Shown here one piece after another: positions 1-7,736 of a stretch of 15,396 nt of DNA. Made by a program: the position numbers and the translations under genes. The stretch lies in NCBI GenBank assembly GCA_004357365.1, contig SMVT01000122.1, forward strand, positions 1-15,396, written 5' to 3'. The notes under the pieces were generated by a model. The model was not told the origin of the DNA. It saw only the letters and a program-made list of their open reading frames with translations, and did not search any database. How positions within the stretch are numbered: position 1 is the stretch's first letter; each line of letters opens with the position of its first letter. Source of the stretch: Nitrospina sp. (GTDB lineage: Bacteria > Nitrospinota > Nitrospinia > Nitrospinales > Nitrospinaceae).

Positions 1-49
1 CGGGAAAGGGGGGATGGTATCACAATATTCGGTGCGCGGGAAACCGGTA

Positions 50-1126
50 TCAGGCCTCTTCCGATTTTTTGATCTGTTCGATTTCTTCCTGGATGACCCT
101 CCGGATAATGTCTGGTCCTATTTGGCTCAACACTTCCCGCACGGTTTTTTCAAGGGTGGCGGAAACGTCCCCGCGCATGGCCTCTTCCGGAAGCCGGGCT
201 TTCACCTGTTCCATGTGTTCCGCAATGACCCGGTCGCCCACCGTGTTTTCGCCGGGGTCTGCGGGTTCCGGAGGGGCTTCTTCGCTCGCCGCCTCTTCGG
301 CGGCAACCGGTTCGTCTTCAATATGACGGCGGGCCATCAGAGAAAGCGTTTCTTCGATCAGATTCGGTCTGGAGCCGGGTTCCCGTTGCGGGGCATTTTC
401 GTCGGCGTCCTCCAAGCCGTAATCCGGCGCGGCGGTGATCAATTGGAACAATTCGTTCAAGTCGTCATCCTGCACCGGAATCGAACGGGTTTCCGCCCGG
501 AACACTTCTTCCGGGGCATTCGCCATGATCTCCTCCGCGTCCTGATTCATTTGGGGAGGTTTGGCTTTGGGCTTTTCGGGTCCCTCGGCGGCGGCCAATT
601 CTTCCTCCTCGGGAAATAATTCTTCGACAATGTCCGCAGGAGATTCGCTTTCTTGATTCACGATGTCATCAACCTGGTCCTGGAGCACCTCGTTTTTGGC
701 GGCTTCCGTTTCGGGTGCGGGGGTTTCTTCTCGGACTTCGAGTGTGGGCTTCGATTTGGAAATCTGCAATTGCGATTTCACCTTTTGCCGGATTTCATCG
801 GACTTGAACGGTTTCGAGAGGTGATCGTCCGCTCTCGAAATATCCATTTCCGCCTGGTCGATATCCTCAAAATCGCTGGTCAGTAGAATGACGCGGACCG
901 AGGCAAACCGGTCCATGTCCTTGATCTGGTGGCTGAGTTCGTAACCGTTGATGCCCGGTAAATGAATATCGGCGAGTACGATGTCGGGCTGGAAGTCCAC
1001 CATGTACTCCAGAACATGTTCGCCTTTGCTGATGCCTTCGACTTTGATGCCCTCGTTTGCAAACGCCATGGCCACGATTTTATGGATGGTGGGGCTTGCG
1101 TCGGCGACCAGTATTTTTGCGCTCAT
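50..1126 (-). CDS. Response regulator with N-terminal receiver domain and long acidic tail
   Basis: A 358-residue cytoplasmic signalling protein. Residues 1-120 form a CheY-like receiver. Visible are D53 (in VLADIHLPG) as predicted phospho-acceptor, T83 and K105 (in SKPF). The usual acidic pair near the N-terminus is reduced to D9 followed by A10, so Mg2+ binding may be altered. Residues about 120-320 are rich in Glu, Pro and Ala and look disordered. The last 34 residues, with the motif IIRRVIQEEIEQI, form an amphipathic helix resembling the C-termini of many deltaproteobacterial receiver proteins. There is no DNA-binding or enzymatic output domain, so output is probably protein-protein. I chose the ATG at 1124-1126 because AAGGA lies about 10 bases upstream and the receiver begins at once (MSAKILVAD). 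An in-frame start 63 bases upstream adds residues that do not fit the fold. No histidine kinase is adjacent. The receiver is certain; the role is unknown. Confidence 0.9.
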   Translation of the reverse strand: MSAKILVADASPTIHKIVAMAFANEGIKVEGISKGEHVLEYMVDFQPDIVLADIHLPGINGYELSHQIKDMDRFASVRVILLTSDFEDIDQAEMDISRADDHLSKPFKSDEIRQKVKSQLQISKSKPTLEVREETPAPETEAAKNEVLQDQVDDIVNQESESPADIVEELFPEEEELAAAEGPEKPKAKPPQMNQDAEEIMANAPEEVFRAETRSIPVQDDDLNELFQLITAAPDYGLEDADENAPQREPGSRPNLIEETLSLMARRHIEDEPVAAEEAASEEAPPEPADPGENTVGDRVIAEHMEQVKARLPEEAMRGDVSATLEKTVREVLSQIGPDIIRRVIQEEIEQIKKSEEA

Positions 1127-1215
1127 GGCAAGAATTCCTTTGTGTGGAATTGTCTTGGGACCCGTTGGAGTCCTGTGAATAAACTTCAAAAAGCGGGCAG
1201 GAAACCCGATAACTC

Positions 1216-1252
1216 ATTATAAAGTATACCACAAGGAGTCTTCGGGAGGCAA
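1216..1252 (-). promoter_or_regulatory. Candidate sigma70 promoter of the response regulator gene
   Basis: On the minus strand TTGCCT (1247-1252) is followed after 18 bases by TATACT (1223-1228), which is preceded by TGG and so resembles an extended -10. A second -10-like TATAAT sits just downstream (1216-1221). Start of transcription would be near 1216, leaving a leader of about 90 bases. Read by eye only. Confidence 0.45.
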
Positions 1253-1282
1253 GGCGGCGGCGGCCCGTAGGTTATTGATTTT

Positions 1283-1311
1283 TTGCGTCTTCGGCCTCCG
1301 GGTGTTACCAT
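1283..1311 (+). promoter_or_regulatory. Weak candidate promoter of the PHP-domain gene
   Basis: TTGCGT (1283-1288) and TACCAT (1306-1311) are separated by 17 bases, each matching the sigma70 consensus at about four of six positions. It lies in the 217-base divergent spacer and would give a leader of about 26 bases. The match is poor enough that another site in the spacer could be the true promoter. Confidence 0.25.
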
Positions 1312-1343
1312 ATTTAGAACGGCAATTACGGAAAATTGAGTGC

Positions 1344-3263
1344 ATGGGAAATCGAAATCACACCTCCGGCAACGGTAGGGTGAGCCCGGCTCGGGGTCGC
1401 TCTGTCCGGAAACCGGCAGGCCTCACCGCGCGCGGGTTCCGGATGGGAGCAGGGATCCTGTTCTTGATGCTGGCCTGGATGGCGGAACCGCCGGGCCTGG
1501 GAGCTGAAGAATACCGGAAGCTGGAAATCGCCGCGGACGTGAAATCCCGGTTCAGCGACGGCTGTTCTTCCATTCAGGAACTGATGACCCAGGCGGAGGT
1601 CCGCGGCCTGGACGGGTTGATCTTCGGCGATCACGACCGCAAATCCATTCAATACGGCGTCCCGTATCTGGAGCGCGTCCTGCGGATCAAAATGGACAGC
1701 CCCTCCCTGTTGAGCAACGGGGCCGCCACGTTTTTGAGCGAAATCAATCAGCTGGATCAGAGCGACGACACCGTGGTGCTGGTGCCCGGTGTGGAAAGCG
1801 CTCCGTTTTATTACTGGCAGGGGAACCCGCTGGACGGCAACCTGGTCGCCCACAACTGGGACAAACACCTGCTGGTGGTCGGCCTCCCCAGTTCCCTGGA
1901 TTACGACGAAATTCCCACCTTGAACAGCAGTTTCACCACCCGCTATATGAAAGATAATCTTTTCATTTTTCTGATATTCGTGGTCTCCACGATAGTCGGC
2001 TTGCGCGGGTTTATGGGAAAAAGCTGGCGCCGCACCTATCTGTTGTTTGCGTTGGTCATGGCTCTATTCGCGGCCAATACCCATCCCTTTAAAAGCTCAC
2101 CTTTCGATCCCTACCGGGACTGGGGAGTCGAACCGTACCAGCACCTGATCGATTACGCGAACTCCAAAGGGGCGATGGTATTCTGGAACCATCTGGAAAC
2201 GCCGGTGGCGGAGAAAATCGACAACAGCCTGTTCGATGTGCACACCCGGACGGAGCGCCATCCCGCAGACCTGCTGGTGACGCGCGGTTACACGGGATTC
2301 CAGGCCATGAACGAAACGCCGGTCACCGCCGCCGACCCGGGACGCGAATGGGATCAGGTTCTGAGGATGTATCTGATCGGGGCGCGGGAAAAACCGGTGT
2401 GGGGGTATGGCGCCAACGATTTTCATTGTGAAGCCACCGGCCCGAATAAACTCGGCGCGGTGCGGACCGTACTATTGGCCAAGCAGAAAAACCGCGCCTC
2501 GGTATTGGAAGCCCTTCGCGCCGGCCGCATGTACGCCGTTAAACACAAACAGGATCCGCTTCGCCTGTCGCTGGACACGTTCGAGTTGGTCGACTCCGCC
2601 ACCGGCCAACGGGCGGTGATGGGAGAAACCCTGAAAACGAAAAATTCGCCGGACATCGGAGTTCGTCTGAGTACTGCCGGTGCCAAACCTTCGCGGGCGC
2701 ACCTGCGTCTTATCCGTAACGGCCAGGTGGTGAAACAGGCCGTACTCAACCTTCCATACGAAGGCGTGTGGCAGGATCCCGCGCTGGACCTGTCGCGGCC
2801 CGCCTATTACCGGCTGATGGTCGAGATCGACGACCAGCATCAACTGGTTTCCAATCCCATCTTTTTCGATCCGGGCACCCTCGGGCAACCGGGGCTGGCC
2901 CTGGCCCGGCTGGAACCTTCACCCAAATCCGCGCCGATGCCTGCTGCCCCGATGGCATCCCAAGCCGCACCGGCGGAACCGCAGGCCGCGCCGCCATCGG
3001 TCCCCAAGGAAAAAGTGACGGCCCCGAAAATCCAACCGTCCAAGCCCGAAGCCACTCCACAATATGCGGAAGTCACCGCCCGTGGTGTCCGCCTGCGCAA
3101 GGGACCCAGCACCAAATTCCCGGTCGCGGGCCAGGCGAAAAAAGGCGAGCGGTTGGTTTTCGTCCGCCGGACGAAGATGATGTACAAGGGCAAGGCCTGG
3201 ATCATCATCAAACAGAACGGCAACCAAGCTTACGTGTGGGAAGGCCTCGTGAAAGTCCAGTAA
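1344..3263 (+). CDS. Predicted exported, membrane-anchored PHP-domain protein with C-terminal SH3 domain
   Basis: A 639-residue protein. A basic N-terminus and hydrophobic stretch (about residues 34-54, ending GLGA before EEY) form a signal peptide or anchor. A PHP phosphoesterase-like fold follows: SRFSDG (68-73), GDHD (95-98), GVES (about 149-152), WNHLETP (H282) and GANDFH (D358, H360). PHP enzymes normally hydrolyse phosphoesters with clustered metals. Here the first motif, usually HxH, reads DVK (65-67), so activity is uncertain. Two hydrophobic helices (about 205-219 and 230-245), joined by a basic loop (GKSWRR), are inserted inside the PHP fold. By the positive-inside rule this puts both halves outside the cytoplasm. 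A Pro/Ala linker (about 510-570) leads to a bacterial SH3 domain (about 574-639), a type often found in the cell envelope. The ATG at 1344 has GGAAAA upstream; the ATG at 1443 is an alternative that still keeps the signal sequence. Substrate unknown. Confidence 0.85.
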   Translation: MGNRNHTSGNGRVSPARGRSVRKPAGLTARGFRMGAGILFLMLAWMAEPPGLGAEEYRKLEIAADVKSRFSDGCSSIQELMTQAEVRGLDGLIFGDHDRKSIQYGVPYLERVLRIKMDSPSLLSNGAATFLSEINQLDQSDDTVVLVPGVESAPFYYWQGNPLDGNLVAHNWDKHLLVVGLPSSLDYDEIPTLNSSFTTRYMKDNLFIFLIFVVSTIVGLRGFMGKSWRRTYLLFALVMALFAANTHPFKSSPFDPYRDWGVEPYQHLIDYANSKGAMVFWNHLETPVAEKIDNSLFDVHTRTERHPADLLVTRGYTGFQAMNETPVTAADPGREWDQVLRMYLIGAREKPVWGYGANDFHCEATGPNKLGAVRTVLLAKQKNRASVLEALRAGRMYAVKHKQDPLRLSLDTFELVDSATGQRAVMGETLKTKNSPDIGVRLSTAGAKPSRAHLRLIRNGQVVKQAVLNLPYEGVWQDPALDLSRPAYYRLMVEIDDQHQLVSNPIFFDPGTLGQPGLALARLEPSPKSAPMPAAPMASQAAPAEPQAAPPSVPKEKVTAPKIQPSKPEATPQYAEVTARGVRLRKGPSTKFPVAGQAKKGERLVFVRRTKMMYKGKAWIIIKQNGNQAYVWEGLVKVQ

Positions 3264-3268
3264 CACTC

Positions 3269-3817
3269 TCAGCGGAATTGATTCACCCGCGCTCCCTTGT
3301 TTCGTGTGTATAGAAACAGCGTTTTGTCGGCGTTCACCTTGTCCGGCGTCATGCCCCGGATGCAGAACCGGTAACATAGAATTTTCGCGGTCGGTTTCAG
3401 TTGCTCGAGAATTTTCGGAAACAGTTTGTCGATGGCCTGGTGGGTGAGATAGACAAACAGGATATCGGCTTCGCCGTAATCGGTGTCGAAGAGGTCGGCC
3501 TGCACGATGTACACCCGGTCCTGCACCCCCTCCCGGCGCACCCTGAAGCTGGACAGCCACACCTTGAGCGGGTCGATCTCGATTCCCGTTGCCAGAAGAC
3601 CGTATTGTTTTGCCGCGGCGATCAACACCCGCCCGTCGCCCGAACCTAGATCAACGAGGCGCTCTCCCGCCTGCGCTTCGCAGAAATCCAGCGCGCGTTT
3701 TAAATCTTTTCGGGAAATCGGATGCCAAGGCGACCCGAACAGCGCCGGGCCGATCACCACCATCGCCAACAGCAACGCGGCACCGATCGCCAATATGGAA
3801 ATCAAAGTAGCGGTCAT
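3269..3817 (-). CDS. Membrane-anchored class I SAM methyltransferase, FAM173-like
   Basis: A 182-residue protein, last gene of the minus-strand operon. Residues 4-27 form one N-terminal membrane helix. A Rossmann methyltransferase follows: SAM-binding VDLGSGDGR (55-63), E80 at the end of strand 2, D108 in QADLF. The sequence after the helix (SPWHP, then GIEIDPLKVW, RVRREGV and a CYRF segment near the end) recalls the FAM173 family. That family comprises single-helix membrane-bound lysine methyltransferases known in eukaryotes to modify ATP synthase subunit c and the ADP/ATP carrier. Lysine methylation of a membrane protein is therefore a reasonable inference, not shown here. The start ATG overlaps the ABC-F stop as ATGA and has no Shine-Dalgarno sequence, so translation is probably coupled. 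A generic small-molecule methyltransferase remains possible. Confidence 0.85.
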   Translation of the reverse strand: MTATLISILAIGAALLLAMVVIGPALFGSPWHPISRKDLKRALDFCEAQAGERLVDLGSGDGRVLIAAAKQYGLLATGIEIDPLKVWLSSFRVRREGVQDRVYIVQADLFDTDYGEADILFVYLTHQAIDKLFPKILEQLKPTAKILCYRFCIRGMTPDKVNADKTLFLYTRNKGARVNQFR

Positions 3818-5775
3818 AATTCAGGGGTTGGGGTGTTCTGGATGTCCTCGATCTGCTCTGACAGCTGATCCCACTCCGCCATCAGTGTGCTTTCTTCCTG
3901 CGCCAGTTCTTTTTGCCGGTCGAGCGTTGCCACCCGATCGCTTTTCCGGTTGTCCTCATACAAAGAGGAATCGGCCAGTTGGGTTTCCACCGTCTGTTTT
4001 TCCTGGATGACGGACTCCAGCTTCCGCTCGACTTCCTTCAGGCGATCCTGGAGGGGCTTGAGTCGGCGGTAGCGTTGATTACGCGCTTCGGCTTCCTGAC
4101 GTTTACGTTCCTTGTCTTTTTTTGAGGCGCTCGATTTTTCCGGCTCGGCGGATTCCGCCAACGCACCGGCCTCCGTTTCGGCCTCACGCGACTTGGCCCA
4201 TCGGTAATCGCTGTAACTGCCGACGTATTCTTTGACGGTGCCGGCGTTCACTTCCCACACCCGGTTGATGATGCCGTCCAGAAAATAGCGGTCATGCGAG
4301 ATGGTGACCAGCGTGCCCTCGTAATCGGCCAGCGCCGCCGCCAGCATTTCACAGGAACGCATGTCGAGGTGATTGGTCGGCTCGTCGAGCAGCAGTAACG
4401 AAGCCGGAGAGGCCAGTATGCGTGCCAGCGACAGGCGCGACCGCTCCCCGCCGGAGAGCACCGAAACTTTTTTCAAAACGTCGTCGCCGGAAAACAGAAA
4501 CGCGCCGAGAATGTTCTGCTTCACGGTGCGCAACAGGTGTCCCGCGTCTTGCTCGAGCGATTCCAGAACGGTATGGCTCCCGTCCAGGATTTCGATCAGG
4601 TGTTGCGCGAAATAAGCGCGCGTGACATTCGTTCCCAATTTGATTTCGCCCTCTTGGTAATCGATCACTCCCGCCAGCAATTTAAGAAAGGTGGACTTAC
4701 CCGCGCCGTTTTCTCCCACCAGCGCCACCTTGAATCCGCGTTCCAGCAGAATAGAGAAATCGCGGTACACGGTCACATCACCATAACGTTTGCATACGTT
4801 CTTGAACTCGGCCACCAGGCGGCCGGTGCGTTTCGGTTGCGGAAAACGGAATCGGATGGCCTTTGTTTGCTGGAAGGTTTCGATCTTCCCCATTTTCTCC
4901 AGCATTTTGATCTTGCTCTTCACCTGAGTGGCCTTCGTGTTCTTGGCGCGGAACCGTTCGATGAACCGCTCCACCTGCCCGACGCGCCGGGACTGGCTGG
5001 CGGCCTGCGCTTCCAGTTGGGCGATGCGGTCCTCCTTTAATTGTTCGTAGGTGTCGTAATTGCCGGTGTAGACCGTGAGCTGCCCGCGGTCGAGTTCGAC
5101 GATGCGACTCACCAGCGCGTTCAGAAACCGCCGGTCGTGCGAGATGAGCAGGATGCTTCCGTCATAATTGTTAAGAAACGATTCCAGCCAGATCACCGTT
5201 TGCAGATCGAGGTGGTTGGTGGGTTCGTCCAGCAGGAGCACCTCCGGATTCTGCAACAGCAGACGCGCCAGTTCCACGCGCATGCGCCAACCGCCGGAGA
5301 ACTGCTCGAGCGGCTGGTCCAGCTGGTCCGGCTTGAAAGCCAGTCCGAGCAGAATGGTTTGGGCGCGGGACTCGCGTTGGTATCCGCCCAGGCGTTCGAA
5401 CTCATGTTGCAGATGGCCGTAACGGCGGCTCCATTTCTCCGGCGAGCGCTGGTGATACTCCGAATCCTTCTCCAGCCGCTCCATTTCCCGTGTGACCTCG
5501 CTGAAGCGGGAGTCGCCGTGGACGACGCGCTCCAGTACGGTGCCCCCTGCGCGTTCAAGCTCCTGTTCCAGCAGGGCGGCGCGTGCGCCTTTGCGCAGAA
5601 CGATTTTTCCGGAGTCGAGTCCTACCCTGTTTATTATGGCGCGCAGGAGCGTGGTTTTACCCGTGCCGTTTTCACCCACCAGGCCGACGCGCTCCTTTGG
5701 CCTCAGATGAAAACTGATGTCGTCGAACAGCACCTTGGGGCCGAATTGTTTTTTCAGATTCTGCAGATAAATCAT
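3814..5775 (-). CDS. ABC-F family ATPase (Uup/YheS/EttA type)
   Basis: A 653-residue soluble protein with two ABC ATPase domains and no membrane segments, as expected for ABC-F proteins, which act at the ribosome rather than in transport. Domain 1 has Walker A GENGTGKT (34-41), signature SGGWRMRVELAR and Walker B with LLLDEPTNHLD (about 178-189). A charged linker (about 235-330) holds the usual interdomain helices. Domain 2 has GENGAGKS (about 353-361), LSGGERSRLSLAR and a second LLLDEPTNHLD (about 458-469). A lysine/glutamate-rich coiled coil (about 540-653) resembles the C-terminal extensions of Uup and YheS. The ATG at 5773-5775 (MIYLQNLKKQFG) fits the family N-terminus. It lies 16 bases past the permease C stop and lacks a clear Shine-Dalgarno. 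A GTG 66 bases upstream would overlap the permease and add unrelated residues. Whether it is a housekeeping translation factor or an antibiotic-protection factor cannot be told from sequence alone. Confidence 0.93.
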   Translation of the reverse strand: MIYLQNLKKQFGPKVLFDDISFHLRPKERVGLVGENGTGKTTLLRAIINRVGLDSGKIVLRKGARAALLEQELERAGGTVLERVVHGDSRFSEVTREMERLEKDSEYHQRSPEKWSRRYGHLQHEFERLGGYQRESRAQTILLGLAFKPDQLDQPLEQFSGGWRMRVELARLLLQNPEVLLLDEPTNHLDLQTVIWLESFLNNYDGSILLISHDRRFLNALVSRIVELDRGQLTVYTGNYDTYEQLKEDRIAQLEAQAASQSRRVGQVERFIERFRAKNTKATQVKSKIKMLEKMGKIETFQQTKAIRFRFPQPKRTGRLVAEFKNVCKRYGDVTVYRDFSILLERGFKVALVGENGAGKSTFLKLLAGVIDYQEGEIKLGTNVTRAYFAQHLIEILDGSHTVLESLEQDAGHLLRTVKQNILGAFLFSGDDVLKKVSVLSGGERSRLSLARILASPASLLLLDEPTNHLDMRSCEMLAAALADYEGTLVTISHDRYFLDGIINRVWEVNAGTVKEYVGSYSDYRWAKSREAETEAGALAESAEPEKSSASKKDKERKRQEAEARNQRYRRLKPLQDRLKEVERKLESVIQEKQTVETQLADSSLYEDNRKSDRVATLDRQKELAQEESTLMAEWDQLSEQIEDIQNTPTPEL

Positions 5776-5791
5776 GGAATGAGCAAACCGA

Positions 5792-6760
5792 TCACCGCTG
5801 TTGGCGGAGTTTGGGGTTATAGGCTTCGCGCAGGCCTTCACCGCACAGGTTGAACGCCAGTACCACGAACAGGATGGTGAAGCCCGGAATGAACGTCAGC
5901 CACGGCGCGTCGAAGATAAATCCTTTGCCGTCGGACAGAATATTGCCCCAGGTGGCGTCCGGCGGCTGCACGCCGAATCCCAGAAAGCTGAGCGCCGACT
6001 CGGTGAGGATCGCCGTCGCCACGCCGATGGTGGCGGACACCAGCACCGGCGCGATGGCGTTCGGCATGATGTGTTGAAAGATGATGCGCATCTCCGGGAT
6101 GGCCTGACTGCGGGCGGCCATCACATAGTCCTGTTCGCGCAGGGACAAAAACTCGGCGCGCACCAGGCGGGCGGTGCCCATCCAGCTGGTGAGGCCGATG
6201 ACGATCATGATGTTGTAGATGTTAGGCGGCAACAGCGCCACCACCGTCAGAATCAGAAAGAAAGTCGGGAAACACAGCATGAGGTCGACGAACCGCATGA
6301 TCAACGTGTCGACCGTGATCGGGCCCAGGCGGATGCGCCCGTAAAACCCGGCCAGTCCGCCCAGCAAAACGCCGACGGAAACCGAAATGCTCACCGCGAC
6401 AAACCCGATGGTGAGGGATACTGGAGTGCCCTGCAACATGCGCGAGAAGACGTCGCGCCCCAACTCGTCGGTGCCCAGCAGGTAGATGTTAAAGGGCGGC
6501 GCGTCCTCCAGTTGGACGAGGTCGCTGGTGAACGGCGTCAGAGGCGGCAGAAACTTTTCCGGCAGGCGCACCGTCGCGGGATTGAACGGTGAACTGTATT
6601 TAGTCAGGAGTACCGCGGCAATGGCGAGAACGAACAGAAAAATCAGGAACCACAGGCTGAACACCGCGCTCCGGTCTTTCCGGAAGATGTTCCACTTCTC
6701 GCGAAACGGGCTGAACTCCCGCTCCGTCAATGTGCCGCCGATAGTTTCCGCGATGTCCAT
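5792..6760 (-). CDS. ABC transporter permease, dipeptide/oligopeptide/nickel type (DppC/OppC-like)
   Basis: A 322-residue inner-membrane permease. After a cytoplasmic N-terminus comes the first membrane helix (about 33-53), then a periplasmic segment and the family hallmark GTDELGRD (96-103). Four to five further helices follow. The cytoplasmic EAA loop that docks the ATPase is at about 212-234 (DYVMAARSQAIPE...HIMPN), and the C-terminal helix ends in GEGLREAYNPKLR. The length matches DppC and OppC. The start ATG is 7 bases after the permease B stop, with GAGG a few bases upstream inside the end of that gene, so the two are co-translated. The substrate (peptide, nickel, glutathione or microcin-like) cannot be assigned, because no binding protein or ATPase gene is in the window. 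Confidence 0.93.
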   Translation of the reverse strand: MDIAETIGGTLTEREFSPFREKWNIFRKDRSAVFSLWFLIFLFVLAIAAVLLTKYSSPFNPATVRLPEKFLPPLTPFTSDLVQLEDAPPFNIYLLGTDELGRDVFSRMLQGTPVSLTIGFVAVSISVSVGVLLGGLAGFYGRIRLGPITVDTLIMRFVDLMLCFPTFFLILTVVALLPPNIYNIMIVIGLTSWMGTARLVRAEFLSLREQDYVMAARSQAIPEMRIIFQHIMPNAIAPVLVSATIGVATAILTESALSFLGFGVQPPDATWGNILSDGKGFIFDAPWLTFIPGFTILFVVLAFNLCGEGLREAYNPKLRQQR

Positions 6761-6767
6761 AGACGCC

Positions 6768-7730
6768 TCAGTTCAGTTTGATTCTCGGGTCCGCCACCGC
6801 GTACAGGATGTCCGACAAAAAGGTGCCGATCAGGGTCAGAATCGCGGCGATGAAATTCAAAGTGAGTATGACGGGAAAATCCCGGTTGAGAATGGCTTCG
6901 TACCCCAGCCGCCCCAGTCCCGGCCAGGAGAAAATCGTTTCGATGATGACCGAGCCGCCGATCAGGCCGGGAATCAACAACCCGAACATGGTGATGAACG
7001 GCAACAGCGCGTTGCGCAGACCGTGTTTGTAGATGACGGTTTCCTCCGATAAACCCTTGGCGCGGGCGGTGCGGATGTAATCCATGTGGATCACCTCCAG
7101 CATCTGCGACCGGACGTAGCGGGACAGCACGGCGATACTCCCGGACGCGAAAATCAGCGCGGGGATGGTGAGGTGCCAGATACGGTCCATCGACTGAAAC
7201 CACAGGCCCGCGTCCTCCAGGCCGAAGGTGCGCATGCCGATCACCGGGATGTCGAACACCTTTACCATGAAGATAATGCAGATGTAGGCCAGGAAAAATC
7301 CCGGAAAGGAAATGAGGGTGTAGGCCAGCAGGGTTCCCCCCTTGTCTAGCATCGAGCCGCGGTTGACGGCCGCCTGCACGCCGAATGGAAACGCGACGCA
7401 CCAGGTGATGAGGGTGGTCACCAGAAACAGCGGCAGGGAGTTGAGAAAGCGGTCCCATAATTTTTCGAGGACGGGTTGGTTGTCCTTGAACGATTTTAGC
7501 TGGCCGGTGAACAGGTCGCGCATCCAGTAGGCATACTGCAGGTGCAGGGGATCGTCCAGATGAAAGGCCGCGCGGATGCGGGCGATGTCCTCCGGTTTCA
7601 TGCGCGGATTCATCGGGTCCACCAGGCTGGGGTCGCCGGGCGCCAAGTGGACCACCGAATGCGCGATGATCGAGATGAACACCAGCAGGATCAGCCGCTG
7701 GCCGATGTTGCGTACCAGAAATGCGGTCAT
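6768..7730 (-). CDS. ABC transporter permease, dipeptide/oligopeptide/nickel type (DppB/OppB-like)
   Basis: A 320-residue inner-membrane permease and first gene of the operon. The first helix (about 11-29) is followed by the family motif LAPGDP (29-34) and a periplasmic domain. Five more helices follow. The EAA docking loop is at 217-244 (DYIRTARAKGLS, then HGLRNALLP), and the C-terminus is DILYAVADPRI, typical of DppB. I chose the ATG at 7728-7730 because the strong Shine-Dalgarno AGGAGG lies 9 bases upstream and MTAFLVRNIGQR matches family N-termini. The in-frame extension upstream is translation of a palindromic repeat. It pairs with the downstream permease C; the matching ATPases and solute-binding protein must be encoded elsewhere or be shared. 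Confidence 0.93.
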   Translation of the reverse strand: MTAFLVRNIGQRLILLVFISIIAHSVVHLAPGDPSLVDPMNPRMKPEDIARIRAAFHLDDPLHLQYAYWMRDLFTGQLKSFKDNQPVLEKLWDRFLNSLPLFLVTTLITWCVAFPFGVQAAVNRGSMLDKGGTLLAYTLISFPGFFLAYICIIFMVKVFDIPVIGMRTFGLEDAGLWFQSMDRIWHLTIPALIFASGSIAVLSRYVRSQMLEVIHMDYIRTARAKGLSEETVIYKHGLRNALLPFITMFGLLIPGLIGGSVIIETIFSWPGLGRLGYEAILNRDFPVILTLNFIAAILTLIGTFLSDILYAVADPRIKLN

Positions 7731-7736
7731 TATAGT

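Noticed and set aside
1..20. A possible truncated third copy of the palindromic C/G repeat (AAAGGGGGGAT)
   Set aside because: Only one arm could be present and the window edge cuts it off; a G-run alone is not enough to assign it to the family.
14..619. A 201-residue plus-strand open frame with Phe/Gly/Arg-rich translation
   Set aside because: It mirrors the acidic tail of the minus-strand response regulator, where Glu/Ala codons read in reverse give Phe/Arg/Gly runs.
3264..3268. Terminator between the converging PHP and methyltransferase genes
   Set aside because: Only 5 bases separate the stops, and I see no convincing hairpin spanning them.
5776..5841. GTG start giving the ABC-F protein 22 extra residues
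   Set aside because: It would overlap the permease C gene by 50 bases, and the extra residues do not match ABC-F N-termini; the ATG at 5775 does.
5041..5853. A 270-residue plus-strand open frame
   Set aside because: It lies antisense to the first ABC-F domain, whose Walker motifs prove the minus-strand reading; no domain is visible in the plus-strand translation.
3269..7730. The operon as a complete ABC importer using the ABC-F protein as its ATPase
   Set aside because: The ABC-F protein has tandem domains with an interdomain linker and a C-terminal coiled coil, the form of ribosome-associated factors, not of DppD/DppF transport ATPases.
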